NCBI GenBank assembly: GCA_016218665.1
Contig: JACRDI010000007.1
Span: 1-53,547, forward strand
Direction of reading: 5' to 3'
Length of the DNA stretch: 53,547 bases
Source of the DNA: Desulfovibrio sp.
GTDB taxonomy: Bacteria; Desulfobacterota; Desulfovibrionia; Desulfovibrionales; Desulfovibrionaceae
Shown here: in pieces, positions 9,008-17,952 of the stretch
How positions within the stretch are numbered: position 1 is the first letter of the stretch
Layout: each line of letters begins with the position of its first letter
Translations under genes and position numbers: made by a program
Notes under the pieces: generated by a model
Database searches by the model: none
Seen by the model: the letters and a program-made list of their open reading frames with translations, nothing else
Told to the model about the DNA's origin: nothing

Positions 9008-9568
9008 ATGAAAAAGTTCGGCTCGATCATCCTGCCCGCCCTGGTCTTGTGCGCGCTGTGCGCAGGCCAGGCTGCCGCCTATCAGGCCAAGGTCAAGAAC
9101 GTGCACGACGGCGACTCCATCGCCGTCTACGGGCCGGACGAACAGGTCGTGCATGTCCGCCTCTACGGCATCGACGCGCCGGAGTTCAAGCAGCCATACG
9201 GCTACCAGGCCAAGACCAGGCTCCGGAAGCTTGCCTCGCGCAAGACCCTGGAAATCGAGCCCGTGGACACCGACCGCTACGGACGCACCGTGGCCCTGGT
9301 GTACGACAAGGACGGCCGGCTGCTGAACGAGGCCATGGTGGCCGACGGCCTGGCCTGGGTGTACGAGAAGTATTGCCAGAAGGACATCTGCGAGGGCCTG
9401 CGCCAGTTGGAGGCCCAGGCCCGGCAGGAGCGGCGGGGCCTCTGGGCCGACCCCGCCCCCCAGCGGCCGGAGGACTGGCGCAGGGAGCACAAGAGCGAGG
9501 AATGGTACGCCGCCCCGGTGCGCGCCGTGAAGACGATCGCCCGCAAGATCACGGGCGTGTTCAAATAG
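9008..9568 (+). CDS. Secreted thermonuclease (SNase) family nuclease
   Basis: The 186-aa protein begins with a signal peptide (MKKFGSIILPALVLCALC, cleavage likely after AAA near residue 24). The staphylococcal-nuclease fold follows: VHDGDSIAVY, VRLYGIDAPEFKQPYG and DRYGRTVALVY carry the usual acidic and Arg residues of the Ca2+-dependent active site. It should cut DNA or RNA in the periplasm or outside. The C-terminal 40 residues are basic (REHKSEEWYAAPVRAVK). No Shine-Dalgarno is seen before the ATG, and in-frame stops prevent a longer start. It converges with the PhoH gene, their stop codons being one base apart. Confidence 0.92.
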   Translation: MKKFGSIILPALVLCALCAGQAAAYQAKVKNVHDGDSIAVYGPDEQVVHVRLYGIDAPEFKQPYGYQAKTRLRKLASRKTLEIEPVDTDRYGRTVALVYDKDGRLLNEAMVADGLAWVYEKYCQKDICEGLRQLEAQARQERRGLWADPAPQRPEDWRREHKSEEWYAAPVRAVKTIARKITGVFK

Positions 9569-9569
9569 C

Positions 9570-10766
9570 CTACAGCTTGCTCTTGAGCACGATGTCCGTG
9601 ATGGGGCCGCGGCTCTTCTCCCCCTTCAGCACCATGTGCGCGTAGTTCTTGAATCCCTTCAGCTTCTTCACCGCCCAGTTGAGCCCGTTGTTGCTCTCGT
9701 TCAGGTAGGGGTTGTCCACCTGCCGGGTGTCGCCCAGGCAGAAGCACTTCACCCCCTCGCCCATGCGGGTCAAGAGGGCGCGGGTCTCCGTGCGCGAGAG
9801 GTTCTGCATCTCGTCCACGATGACGATGCAGTTCTCCAGGTTCATGCCGCGGATGTAGGCGATGGGCTGGATGATGAAGCGCTTGGGATTCAGCTTCAGC
9901 ACGTCGGCCTGGGCATCCTGGAAGATGCGGTTGGCCGGTCGGATCTCGTGCAGCTTGAGCAGCAGGTCCGTGATGTAGCGGACGTAGGGGCCCATCTTCT
10001 CCTCCACGTCGCCGGGCAGAAAGCCCATCTTGGCGCCGATCTCCACCACCGGCTTCACCAGGTAGATGCGCTTGAAGGGGTTGTCCTTGCGCTCCAGGGT
10101 CAGATAGAGCGCCGCGGCCAGCGCCATGTAGGTCTTGCCGTAGCCCGCCTCGGACTGCAGGGTCACCAGGTCGATGCGCGGGTCGAGCATGAGCTCCAGC
10201 GCAAGGTTCTGGTACACCGAGCGCGGCTTCAGTCCCCATATCTCGTGCGAGTAGCCGATGGCCTTGGGCCCGTCCGGCCCGTGGAACACGGGCGTGCCGT
10301 TCTCCCAGCGGAAGGAGTTGGGCACGGGCTCCTCGTCCTCCTCCACAAACCCGGTGTAGATCTGCGACTCGCTCTGGAAGGGCACGGAATCGCGATAGCC
10401 CTCGCAGGGAATGCCCGAAACCCGCGCCTTGAGCTGCAGGATGCGGTCGTTGGTGACGAGGATGGGCTCGGCCACCGGATGGTGGGCGATCTCGCGCAAG
10501 ATGCGGTCGTCCGGGGATTCGTCCGTGGCGAGCGGCAGGGCGCTGCCGCCGGGGGGAAAGATGTGCACGTCCGGGTCGGAGAGGATGCTGGTCACCGCCT
10601 GGGCCACCACATGGCCGAGCCGGGGGTCGCGCTTCAGGCGGTCCAGCTCCGTCAGCACGGTGTAGGGGATGTGGATGCTGTTGTCCTGGCCGTTTCGAAG
10701 CGCCTGGACGCACTTCGGATTCTCAATGAGCACGTTGGTGTCGAGCACGAAATTTTTCGATGCCAT
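9570..10766 (-). CDS. PIN domain-PhoH family ATPase (PhoH2 type)
   Basis: The 398-aa protein joins an N-terminal PIN ribonuclease domain (about 1-140; FVLDTNVLIENP plus further acidic residues) to a PhoH-like P-loop ATPase (about 190-398). Walker A is SEAGYGKT, Walker B is CIVIVDEMQNLS, followed by a sensor-like CFCLGDTRQVDNPYL. PhoH2 proteins studied elsewhere act as RNA helicase/RNases; the role here is not known. The start at 10766 has AAGGG upstream; the much longer open frame above it runs through the dispersed repeat and is not coding. Confidence 0.92.
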   Translation of the reverse strand: MASKNFVLDTNVLIENPKCVQALRNGQDNSIHIPYTVLTELDRLKRDPRLGHVVAQAVTSILSDPDVHIFPPGGSALPLATDESPDDRILREIAHHPVAEPILVTNDRILQLKARVSGIPCEGYRDSVPFQSESQIYTGFVEEDEEPVPNSFRWENGTPVFHGPDGPKAIGYSHEIWGLKPRSVYQNLALELMLDPRIDLVTLQSEAGYGKTYMALAAALYLTLERKDNPFKRIYLVKPVVEIGAKMGFLPGDVEEKMGPYVRYITDLLLKLHEIRPANRIFQDAQADVLKLNPKRFIIQPIAYIRGMNLENCIVIVDEMQNLSRTETRALLTRMGEGVKCFCLGDTRQVDNPYLNESNNGLNWAVKKLKGFKNYAHMVLKGEKSRGPITDIVLKSKL

Positions 10767-11018
10767 CAGGATCCCTTGGGCTGGTGGTTTCGGCCCCTGG
10801 ACGCGGGCCGACAGGGTCCTCTGTCGTCGTGCTGGGCTCATTTCACCTGGTACGCTTCCCCACCTCCCCTTTCTGCCGGGCCGGGCGGGCGCGCCCTCGT
10901 CGCATGACGCGGCGGGCCCTTCTCCCTCTGACTTTAAAAAATCTCTAAACATTCGTCCGACAGAAATCCAGCCTATTCTTGCATCGATGCGGTGACAATC
11001 CCGTGACGGGGAGCAAGG
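10767..11018. other. Gene-free leader region of the PhoH gene
   Basis: About 250 bases between the PhoH start and repeat copy 2, with no gene. The part at 10930-10990 is AT-richer than its surroundings and probably holds the PhoH promoter; TTGTCA on the minus strand (near 10997) could be a -35 box but no convincing -10 follows. Confidence 0.35.
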
Positions 11019-11216
11019 GGCTGGAATCGAAAGAAGCCTTTGCGACTCCGGGAGCAGCAAGAAATATCGGGTGTCGCCTGTTCCTTCAGCCCCGCCGCGA
11101 GGGTTTTCCGCTCCGACGACCTCGCGCCGGGGCGGAAAACCCTCGCCCAAGGGAGTCCAGAGGGTCGAAGACCCTCTGGCGGGGGGGCGGGGGGGCGGGG
11201 GCCGCCCCCCCGGCGG
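11019..11216 (+). repeat. Dispersed GC-rich intergenic repeat, copy 2
   Basis: It shares the ordered blocks of copy 1 (5132-5321): GGCTGGAATCG, CTTTGCGACTCC, the CTTCAGCCCCGCCGCG block, GGGTTTTCCG with CGGAAAACCC, and GTCCAGAGGGTCGAAGACCC, then long G and C runs. It lies just behind the 3' end of the next minus-strand gene, as copy 1 does. Confidence 0.8.
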
Positions 11217-11252
11217 CATTCAAGGCGCAGGCCCCGTGCTTGCCCTGGCGGT

Positions 11253-11744
11253 CTAGCCGCACGCGCAGCCGGTCTCCTGCCGGGCCGCGGCCTGGGCCGT
11301 GCAGCAGCAGCCGGCGGCCTTGCCGGGGGCCTGGGCGTTCAGCACCTCGTGGAACTTGGCGGCGGTGCGCCCGGTGAGCCCGATGCACAGCTCGTTGCCT
11401 TCCTGGGGGCTCAGCTTTTCCAGCACCACTTCGCAGCGGGTGCAGCCGAAGGCTCCGGCGAACCACTGGCGCACGGCGTCGGCCTTGGCGGCCACGTCGT
11501 TCCAGGATTCGCGGGACGAGTCGCGTCCCTGGGCGATCCCCAGGGCGATGAGCCCGCCGCTCAAGGCGCCGCACAGGCCCTTCTTGCTGCGGCCCACCCC
11601 GGCGCCGAAGGCCGAGGCCGCGCGCGGGGCCATGTCCGTGGGCAGCCCCTGGCCTTCGAGCACGGCGGTGAGCACCGCCTCGGCGCAATGCAGGCCGCCT
11701 TCCATGAGTTCAACCGCCCGTCTGTCCACTTCCTGACTGTTCAT
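11253..11744 (-). CDS. C_GCAxxG_C_C family redox-active protein
   Basis: A 163-aa member of the C_GCAxxG_C_C family named for its spaced cysteines. Visible here are LHCAEAV, KGLCGALSGGLIALG, FGCTRCEVV and ELCIGLTG, plus a Cys-rich tail (GCCCTAQ and TGCACG). The family is common in strict anaerobes and thought redox-active or metal-binding; no precise reaction is established. There is no signal peptide. GGAGG is well placed before the start. It is divergent from a LysR regulator 133 bases away, which makes it the likely target of that regulator. Confidence 0.88.
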   Translation of the reverse strand: MNSQEVDRRAVELMEGGLHCAEAVLTAVLEGQGLPTDMAPRAASAFGAGVGRSKKGLCGALSGGLIALGIAQGRDSSRESWNDVAAKADAVRQWFAGAFGCTRCEVVLEKLSPQEGNELCIGLTGRTAAKFHEVLNAQAPGKAAGCCCTAQAAARQETGCACG

Positions 11745-11798
11745 GGCATCCTCCTGTGCGCCGGTTGGCGCGTTGACGTTTTGTGTTCTTCGATTTAC

Positions 11799-11821
11799 CG
11801 ATTATACGAGCGATACAATCG
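11799..11821. promoter_or_regulatory. LysR-type operator candidate between the divergent pair
   Basis: CGATT and AATCG bound a 23-base interrupted palindrome with a T-N11-A core, centred in the intergenic space; a second ACGATTGT-like half lies at about 11828. Position and form fit autoregulation by the LysR protein and control of the C_GCAxxG_C_C gene. Confidence 0.5.
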
Positions 11822-11877
11822 GGTCCAACGATTGTTTCAGATGCGGTCGAACGGAAAATCCGAACAGAGGAGGCCAG

Positions 11878-12822
11878 GTGGAACTGCGGGACTTGCGGAC
11901 GTTTCTGGCCGTGGCGCGGCGGCTGAGCTTTCATCGCGCGGGGGAGGAGGTGCACGCGGCCCAGTCCACGGTGTCGGCGCGGGTGGCGGCCCTGGAGTCG
12001 GACCTGGGCGTGCGGCTCTTTGAGCGCCTGGGGCGCACGGTGGCCCTGACGCCGGAAGGCGAGCGCCTGCGGGACTTCGCGGCCAAGATGCTGGACCTTG
12101 AGGACGAGGCCCGGGCCTGGGTGGCGGGCGAGGGCGAGGCCAGGGGCAGCCTCACCGTGCGCGTGCCGGAGTCCCTTTGCGCCTGGCGCATGGGCCGCAT
12201 CATCGGTGCTTTCCGCACGCGTTTTCCGCATGTGGCCTTAAGCCTCACCTCCTGCACCATGGAAGGATTGGAGAAGGACCTGCGCCAGGGGGTCACGGAT
12301 CTGGCGTTCCTCATGGCCGAAGGCGTGCGCGGGGGGGACTTGCTGGTGGAGATGCTGGGCGTGGAGCCGCTGTGCCTGGTGTGCGCGCCAGGCCACAGGC
12401 TGGCGGGGCGGGGAAGCGTCGGGCCGGCGGACCTGCGCGGGGAGACCCTGGTGCTTTCCAAGGCCGACTGCTCCTACCGGCGCATGTTCGAGGGGCTTTT
12501 GGACGAGGCGGGCGTTGCGCGCGCGGCCGGCGTGGAGTTCGCCAGCGCCGCGGCCCTGCGCGGCGCGGTCATGGCTGGCCTGGGCGTCAGCATCCTGCCC
12601 GTGGTGGCCGTGGCCGAGGATGTGGCCGCGGGCCGCCTTGCGGCTTTGCCCTGGGCGCAGGGCGAGCTGGAGACGGCGGTGCTCATGCTGCGGCACAAGG
12701 ACAAGTGGCTCTCGCCGCCTTTGGCCGCGTTCATGGACATGATGCGCCAGGGCCTCATGCCCGGCGCCGCTGTGCGTGACCTTCGCCCCTGGCAGGGGGG
12801 CGGCGGCAAGCCCTGCTGCTAG
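11878..12822 (+). CDS. LysR-family transcriptional regulator
   Basis: The 314-aa protein has the LysR winged helix-turn-helix at the very N-terminus (LRTFLAVARRLSFHRAGEEVHAAQSTVS, followed by LFERLGRTVALTPEG) and a periplasmic-binding-type effector domain from about residue 90 on. The GTG start at 11878 was preferred because AGAGGAGG lies directly upstream; the longer frame would begin inside the divergent gene's leader. It probably controls the divergent C_GCAxxG_C_C gene. The effector is unknown. Confidence 0.92.
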   Translation: MELRDLRTFLAVARRLSFHRAGEEVHAAQSTVSARVAALESDLGVRLFERLGRTVALTPEGERLRDFAAKMLDLEDEARAWVAGEGEARGSLTVRVPESLCAWRMGRIIGAFRTRFPHVALSLTSCTMEGLEKDLRQGVTDLAFLMAEGVRGGDLLVEMLGVEPLCLVCAPGHRLAGRGSVGPADLRGETLVLSKADCSYRRMFEGLLDEAGVARAAGVEFASAAALRGAVMAGLGVSILPVVAVAEDVAAGRLAALPWAQGELETAVLMLRHKDKWLSPPLAAFMDMMRQGLMPGAAVRDLRPWQGGGGKPCC

Positions 12823-12861
12823 TCCGACAGGGGCTCCTGCATCCGGCCCGAAGCCCTGCCC

Positions 12862-12906
12862 GCTTCAGCCTCGCCGCGCGCGTTTCCGCTTCGGCGGCCT
12901 TGCGCC
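12862..12906 (+). repeat. Dispersed repeat, partial copy 3
   Basis: Only the inner block resembling copy 1 (CTTCAGCC-CGCCGCGCG, GTTTCCG, CGGCGGCCTTGCGC) is present, between the 3' ends of the LysR gene and the CobA-HemD frame. Confidence 0.55.
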
Positions 12907-12944
12907 CCCAGGCGGGGTGCAGGGACGGAGCCCCTGATTCCTCC

Positions 12945-15014
12945 CTACAATCCTTTGCCCAGCGCCTCTGCCAGGCCGGGGATGGTGTAGTCCTCGGGCT
13001 GGATGTCCGGGGCGAAGCCGTAGCGCGAGAGCGTCTTGGCCGTGACCGGGCCGATGCAGCCGATCTTCACGTCCGGGTACTTTTTCAGGGTATCGGGCGC
13101 AAGCAGGGTGAAGAAGTTCTCCACGGTGCTGGAGCTGGTGAAGGTCACGGCCTGGATCTTGCCTTTTTCGAGGGCCTCCACGATCTCTGCCGGATCCTGC
13201 TGGGTCAGGCGCGTTTCGTACACGGGCAGGATGCGCACCTTGGCCCCGGCCTTGGCGAGTTCCTCGGGCAGCACCTCCCGCGCCACCTTGGCGCGCGGGA
13301 TGAGCACGTTCTTGCCCGCGATGCCGCGTTCGAGCAGGCCGGCCACGACTTCCTCGGCCACGTACTTGGGCGGGATGAAGTCGGGCGTCACGCCCCGGGC
13401 CTTGAGTTCCTCGGCCGTGGCGGGGCCGATGGCGGCCACGCTGATGCCGCCCAGGGCGCGGGTGTCCAGGCCGATCTCGGAGAGCTGGTTCCAGAAGTGC
13501 TTCACGCCGTTGACGGAGGTGAAGATGAGCCAGTCCACCGCGCCGAGGGAGAGGATGGCCTTCTCGACCTCTTCGTAGTCGTCCAGGGGCTCCACGGTAA
13601 TGGTGGGGAACTCGAACACGCAGGCGCCCATGTTCTTCAGCACGTCGGCCAGGTCGCTGGCCTGCTCGCGGGCGCGGGTGACGACCACGCCCTTGCCCAG
13701 CAGGGGCTTCTTTTCGAACCAGGCCAGCTTGGAGGCCAGGGAGCACACGCCGCCCACGATGATGATGGAGGGCGCGGCGAACTTGCGCTTCTCGGCCTCG
13801 GCGGCCACGGTCTCCAGGGTGGCGACCATGCTCTCCTGGTTGCAGCGGGTGCCCCAGCGCACCAGGGCCACGGGGGTCTTGGGGTCGCGGCCGTTGGAGA
13901 TGAGGTTGCCGGCGATCATGGGCAGGTTCTTCACGCCCATGTAGAAGACCAGGGTGCTGGTGCTCTTGGCGTAGACCTCCCAGTTGTGGCCGGTCTCCTC
14001 CTTGGTGGGGTCCTCGTGCCCGGTGATGAAGCAGACGCTGGTGGTGTGGTCGCGGTGGGTGACCGGGATGCCCGCGTAGGCCGGGGCGGCCACGCCCGCG
14101 GTGACGCCGGGCACGACCTCGAAGGCGATGCCCGCCTCGACGAGTTCCTCGGCTTCCTCGCCGCCGCGGCCGAAGACGTACGGGTCGCCGCCTTTCAGGC
14201 GCGCCACGCTCTTGCCTTCCTTGGCCTTGTCGATGATGAGCTGGTTGATCTGGTCCTGGGGCAGGGTGTGGTCGCCGCCCTTCTTGCCCACGTAGATGAT
14301 CTCGGCGTCCGTGCGGGCGTATTTGAGGAAATCCTTGTTGGCCAGGTAGTCGTAGACCACCACGTCGCAGGTCTCGATGAGTTCCTTGGCCCGGACGGTC
14401 AAGAGGCCGGGGTCGCCGGGGCCTGCGCCGATGAGGTAGACGGTGGACATGGTGCTCTCCAGTCTGGCGTTGCGTAGCATGGTGATGGCCCGCGCATCGG
14501 CCAGGACCACGGAGGTCTCGACCTGGCGCGCCGGAATGTTCCAATAGATGCGGAGAAGTGTTTCCTTTTCCGCGTGCGTGGTCAAGGTGAAGCCGTGCTT
14601 CTGGTAGAAGCGCACGGCCCAGTCCGCCGCGGCCCAGGTGCCCATGAGCAGGGGCCGCTGCGTAATGCCCATCAGGTGCGTCAGCAGTTGCCCGCCGATG
14701 CCCAGGCCGCGCTGCGCAGTGCGTACGTAGGCGTGGCGTATGAGGGCGACATCGCCGATGCCGCCGGGCGTGGCGTTGTCGACATCCTGAATGCCCATGA
14801 CGCCCACGAGTTCGCCGTCCACTTCGGCCCCCCAGAAGCGCACGCCAGCGGCGATCTCCGCCCGCAGTTCCTCAAGGGGCATGTACGGCTCGTGGTAGCG
14901 GTCCGCCGGGATGACCCCCTTGTACGCAGACGCGGCGTCGCCGACGATCTCCGCCATGAGCGGCTCGTCCGCGGCCACGCAGGGCCGTATGCGTATCTGC
15001 GCCGGGGCGGTCAC
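12945..15014 (-). CDS. cobA-hemD: GNAT acetyltransferase - uroporphyrinogen-III C-methyltransferase - uroporphyrinogen-III synthase in one open frame (GNAT-CobA-HemD)
   Basis: One 689-codon frame holds three domains with no stop between. Residues 1-175 are a GNAT N-acetyltransferase (RTAQRGLGIGGQLL acetyl-CoA motif, FYQKHGF). From ATG 14450 follow 501 residues of the familiar CobA-HemD fusion: the SAM-dependent methylase (VYLIGAGPGDPGLLT, VARLKGGDPYVFGRGGEE, VPGVTAG, GIPVTHR) makes precorrin-2 for siroheme and cobalamin, and HemD (FEFPTITVEPLDDY, WLIFTSVNGVKHFW, FTSSSTVENFF) closes the uroporphyrinogen-III ring. CobA has its own GGAG six bases before its ATG, so it may also be made alone; the GNAT part has no stop of its own. 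GTG 15014 lies five bases behind the valS stop, implying an operon with valS. The methylase and synthase calls are firm; the natural product (fusion or two starts) is open. Confidence 0.88.
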   Translation of the reverse strand: MTAPAQIRIRPCVAADEPLMAEIVGDAASAYKGVIPADRYHEPYMPLEELRAEIAAGVRFWGAEVDGELVGVMGIQDVDNATPGGIGDVALIRHAYVRTAQRGLGIGGQLLTHLMGITQRPLLMGTWAAADWAVRFYQKHGFTLTTHAEKETLLRIYWNIPARQVETSVVLADARAITMLRNARLESTMSTVYLIGAGPGDPGLLTVRAKELIETCDVVVYDYLANKDFLKYARTDAEIIYVGKKGGDHTLPQDQINQLIIDKAKEGKSVARLKGGDPYVFGRGGEEAEELVEAGIAFEVVPGVTAGVAAPAYAGIPVTHRDHTTSVCFITGHEDPTKEETGHNWEVYAKSTSTLVFYMGVKNLPMIAGNLISNGRDPKTPVALVRWGTRCNQESMVATLETVAAEAEKRKFAAPSIIIVGGVCSLASKLAWFEKKPLLGKGVVVTRAREQASDLADVLKNMGACVFEFPTITVEPLDDYEEVEKAILSLGAVDWLIFTSVNGVKHFWNQLSEIGLDTRALGGISVAAIGPATAEELKARGVTPDFIPPKYVAEEVVAGLLERGIAGKNVLIPRAKVAREVLPEELAKAGAKVRILPVYETRLTQQDPAEIVEALEKGKIQAVTFTSSSTVENFFTLLAPDTLKKYPDVKIGCIGPVTAKTLSRYGFAPDIQPEDYTIPGLAEALGKGL
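14448..14463 (-). promoter_or_regulatory. Internal ribosome binding site and ATG for CobA-HemD
   Basis: GGAGAGCACCATG on the minus strand gives a good Shine-Dalgarno six bases before ATG 14450, exactly where the standard CobA-HemD protein begins, although the upstream GNAT frame runs through in phase. Confidence 0.6.
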
Positions 15015-15019
15015 CGGGG

Positions 15020-17791
15020 CTAGTCTCCCTCGGCCAGGGCGGCCTTGAGCCGCTCCTGCAGTTCGGCCAGCTTGGTCCGGGCGTCTTCCAGGTTCGCCAG
15101 CTTCTCGCGCTCCGCGGCGACGATGTCCGCCGGGGCGTTGCCCGCGAAGCCGGGCGCGCTGAGCTTGCCCTTGAGGGCGGCGAGCTGCTTGTCCAGCTTG
15201 CCCAGCTCCTTGTCCAGGCGGGCGACTTCCGCGCTGAAGTCCACGATGCCCTTGAGGGGCACGAAGATGCGCGCGCCCTCGACAACGGCGGTGCCGCTGG
15301 CGCGGGGGCCGGTCTTGCCGGGGCCGATGTCCGCCGAGTCGATACGGGCCAGCTGGGCGATCAGGTGCACGTTGTCGCCCAACACGTCCAGGGCGCCGGG
15401 GGCGGCGTCGGCGGTGTCCACGATGAGCGGCAGCTTCTTGGCCGGGTCGATGGTGAGTTCGGTGCGGATGGTGCGCACGCTGCCCACCACGCCCTGGAAG
15501 AAGGCCATGTCCCTGGCGGCCTGGGCGCTTCTGCACCGGGGCCGACGCGCAGGGAAGGGCTGCAGGGCCAGTTCCTTGCCATTATTTTCCGGGGAAATGC
15601 CGGGCAGCACGCTCCAGATCTCCTGGGTCACGAAGGGCATCACCGGGTGCAGCAGCACCATGGTCTCGGAGAGCACGGTGAGCAGCACGCGGCGGGTGGC
15701 GTCCTTCTTGATCTCGTCCTCGGCGTACAGGTCGCCCTTGGCCATCTCCACGTACCAGTCGCAGAACTCGTTCCAGATGAACTTGTACAGCCCCTGGGCG
15801 ATGTCGTTGAAGCGGTATTCCAGGGTGGCGGCCTCCACCTCGTCCTTCACTTCCTCCAGCCGGTGCAGAATCCAGCGGTTGGCGAGCGGCGCGTCCCCCC
15901 CGTTGGGAGAGAGCGCCTCGTCCAGCGTGGCCTTGGGGGCCTCGGGCAGGTTCATGAGGGCGAAGCGGGCGCTGTTCCAGATCTTGTTCACGAAGTGGCG
16001 GTAGCCCTCGATGCGCTTCTCGCTGAGCTTGATGTCGCGGCCCATGGCGGCGAAGGCCGTGAGGGTGAAGCGCAGGGAGTCCGTGCCGTACTTGTCGATC
16101 ATCACCAGGGGGTCGATGACGTTGCCGGTGGACTTGCTCATCTTCTTGCCCTGCTCGTCGCGCACAAGGGCATGGATGTACACGTGGTGGAAGGGCACCT
16201 GCTCCATGAAGTGAATGCCCATCATCATCATGCGCGCCACCCAGAAGAACAGGATGTCGAAGCCGGTGACCAGCACGCTGGTGGGGTAGTAGGCCTTCAG
16301 CTTGTCCGTGCCGCCCTTTTCCTCGCCGGGCCAGCCCAGGGTGGAGAAGGGCCACAGGGCGGAGGAGAACCAGGTGTCCAGCACGTCCTCTTCCTGGGTC
16401 AGCGCGCCGCCGCACTTGGGGCAGCCATGCGCCAGGTCGGCCGGGTCTTCCGTCTGCACGATGAGCTCATTGCAGGCCTGGCAGGTCCAGGCCGGAATGC
16501 GGTGCCCCCACCAGATCTGGCGGGAGATGCACCAGTCGCGGATGTTGTCCAGCCACTCGTAGTAGGTCTTCTCCCACTGGGCGGGGAAAATCTGGGTCTG
16601 GTCCGGCACGGCCTCGCGCGCGGCCTTGGCCAGCGGCCCCACCTTCACGAACCACTGCTCGGACACGTGGGGTTCGATGACGCTCTTGCAGCGGTAGCAC
16701 TCGCCCACGCTGTGGTCGTGGTCGGCGATGTCCACCAGCAGGCCTTGCGCCTCAAGGTCGGCAACGACGCGATCGCGGCACTCGGTCTTGGTGAGCCCGC
16801 GGTAGGCGGCCGGCGCGTTCTCGTTCATCAGGCCCATGTCGTCGATGACCGGGATCACGGGCAGGTTGTGGGTGCGCGCCAGGGCCCAGTCGTTCATGTC
16901 GTGCGCCGGGGTGATCTTGAGGCAGCCGGTGCCGAACTCCATGTCCACGTAGGCGTCGGCGATGACCGGAATCTCGGTGCCCACCAGTGGAAGCACGACC
17001 TTCTTGCCCACGGCGAAAGTGTAGCGCTCGTCCTCCGGGTGCACGGCCACGGCCACGTCGCCCAGCATGGTTTCCGGCCGAGTGGTGGCGACGATGAGTT
17101 CACCACTGCCGTCCGCCAGCCTGTAGCGGATGCGGTAGAGCTTGCCCTTCTTGGGGCTGTGCTCCACCTCGTCGTCGGCCAGGGCCGTGTGGCAGCGGTT
17201 GCACCAGTTGACGATGTAGTTGCCCTTGTAGATGAGGCCCTCGCCGTACAGGCGCACGAAAACCTCGCGCACGGCTTTGGACAGGCCCTCGTCCAGGGTG
17301 AAGCGCTCGCTGGTCCAGTCCACGCTGGCGCCCATGCGCCGGATCTGGTTCAGGATGCGGTCGCCGTACTCCTTCTTCCAGTCCCACACGCGCTCGATGA
17401 AGGCCTCGCGGCCCAGGTCGTCGCGCTTCTTGCCCTCTTTCTTCAGCTGGCGCTCCACCACGTTCTGCGTGGCGATGCCCGCGTGGTCGGTGCCGGGAAC
17501 CCAGAGCACGCTTTTGCCCTGCTGGCGCATGAACCGGCAGAGGATGTCCTGCAGGGTGATGTTGAGCGCGTGGCCCATGTGTAGCGCGCCGGTGACGTTC
17601 GGCGGCGGAATGACGATGGAGTACGGCTTTTTCTTGCCGGAAAGCACGTCCTGGGGATCGGGGGTGAATGTCTTGTTCTCCTCCCAGTGCCGGCCCCAGC
17701 GGGCCTCCACGTCTGCGGGCTCGTAGCCCTTGGGCAGCGCGGCTTCCTGCGCGGCTGAGGGGGTGGTCTTCGGTTCGCTGGCGTCGGACAT
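15020..17791 (-). CDS. valS: Valyl-tRNA synthetase
   Basis: A full-length 923-aa class I synthetase that charges tRNA-Val with valine in the cytoplasm. It shows PPPNVTGALHMGHA (HIGH motif at residues 71-74), the editing-domain stretch VATTRPETMLGD, a zinc-site-like ECYRCKSVIEPHVSEQWFVK, KKMSKSTGN (about 547) and the C-terminal coiled coil (VARLDKELGKLDKQL) that binds tRNA. An Arg-rich stretch ARRPRCRSAQAARD near 770 is a local oddity. AAGGAG precedes the ATG. The GNAT-CobA-HemD frame follows directly; the BPL_N-like gene diverges upstream. Confidence 0.98.
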   Translation of the reverse strand: MSDASEPKTTPSAAQEAALPKGYEPADVEARWGRHWEENKTFTPDPQDVLSGKKKPYSIVIPPPNVTGALHMGHALNITLQDILCRFMRQQGKSVLWVPGTDHAGIATQNVVERQLKKEGKKRDDLGREAFIERVWDWKKEYGDRILNQIRRMGASVDWTSERFTLDEGLSKAVREVFVRLYGEGLIYKGNYIVNWCNRCHTALADDEVEHSPKKGKLYRIRYRLADGSGELIVATTRPETMLGDVAVAVHPEDERYTFAVGKKVVLPLVGTEIPVIADAYVDMEFGTGCLKITPAHDMNDWALARTHNLPVIPVIDDMGLMNENAPAAYRGLTKTECRDRVVADLEAQGLLVDIADHDHSVGECYRCKSVIEPHVSEQWFVKVGPLAKAAREAVPDQTQIFPAQWEKTYYEWLDNIRDWCISRQIWWGHRIPAWTCQACNELIVQTEDPADLAHGCPKCGGALTQEEDVLDTWFSSALWPFSTLGWPGEEKGGTDKLKAYYPTSVLVTGFDILFFWVARMMMMGIHFMEQVPFHHVYIHALVRDEQGKKMSKSTGNVIDPLVMIDKYGTDSLRFTLTAFAAMGRDIKLSEKRIEGYRHFVNKIWNSARFALMNLPEAPKATLDEALSPNGGDAPLANRWILHRLEEVKDEVEAATLEYRFNDIAQGLYKFIWNEFCDWYVEMAKGDLYAEDEIKKDATRRVLLTVLSETMVLLHPVMPFVTQEIWSVLPGISPENNGKELALQPFPARRPRCRSAQAARDMAFFQGVVGSVRTIRTELTIDPAKKLPLIVDTADAAPGALDVLGDNVHLIAQLARIDSADIGPGKTGPRASGTAVVEGARIFVPLKGIVDFSAEVARLDKELGKLDKQLAALKGKLSAPGFAGNAPADIVAAEREKLANLEDARTKLAELQERLKAALAEGD

Positions 17792-17952
17792 GTGCTCTCC
17801 TTCTCGCGCGCGTTCTGCCGGGCCTCGCCGGAGATCCGGCCGGCCCGCCTTCCCTTCCGCAGCTCCCGGGAGGGGGCCGGAATGCGGCCCGAAGGGGATT
17901 GCCAGGGAGGGCCGGGCGCGGATAGGGTGCCCGGAAACCCTGGGGGCGGCGG

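Noticed and set aside
10767..11219. N-terminal extension of the PhoH frame
   Set aside because: It runs through the dispersed repeat; the PIN domain starts exactly at the ATG at 10766 with a ribosome site.
15045..17584. Long plus-strand open frames opposite valS
   Set aside because: His/Val/Gly-rich antisense shadows of a clear synthetase gene.
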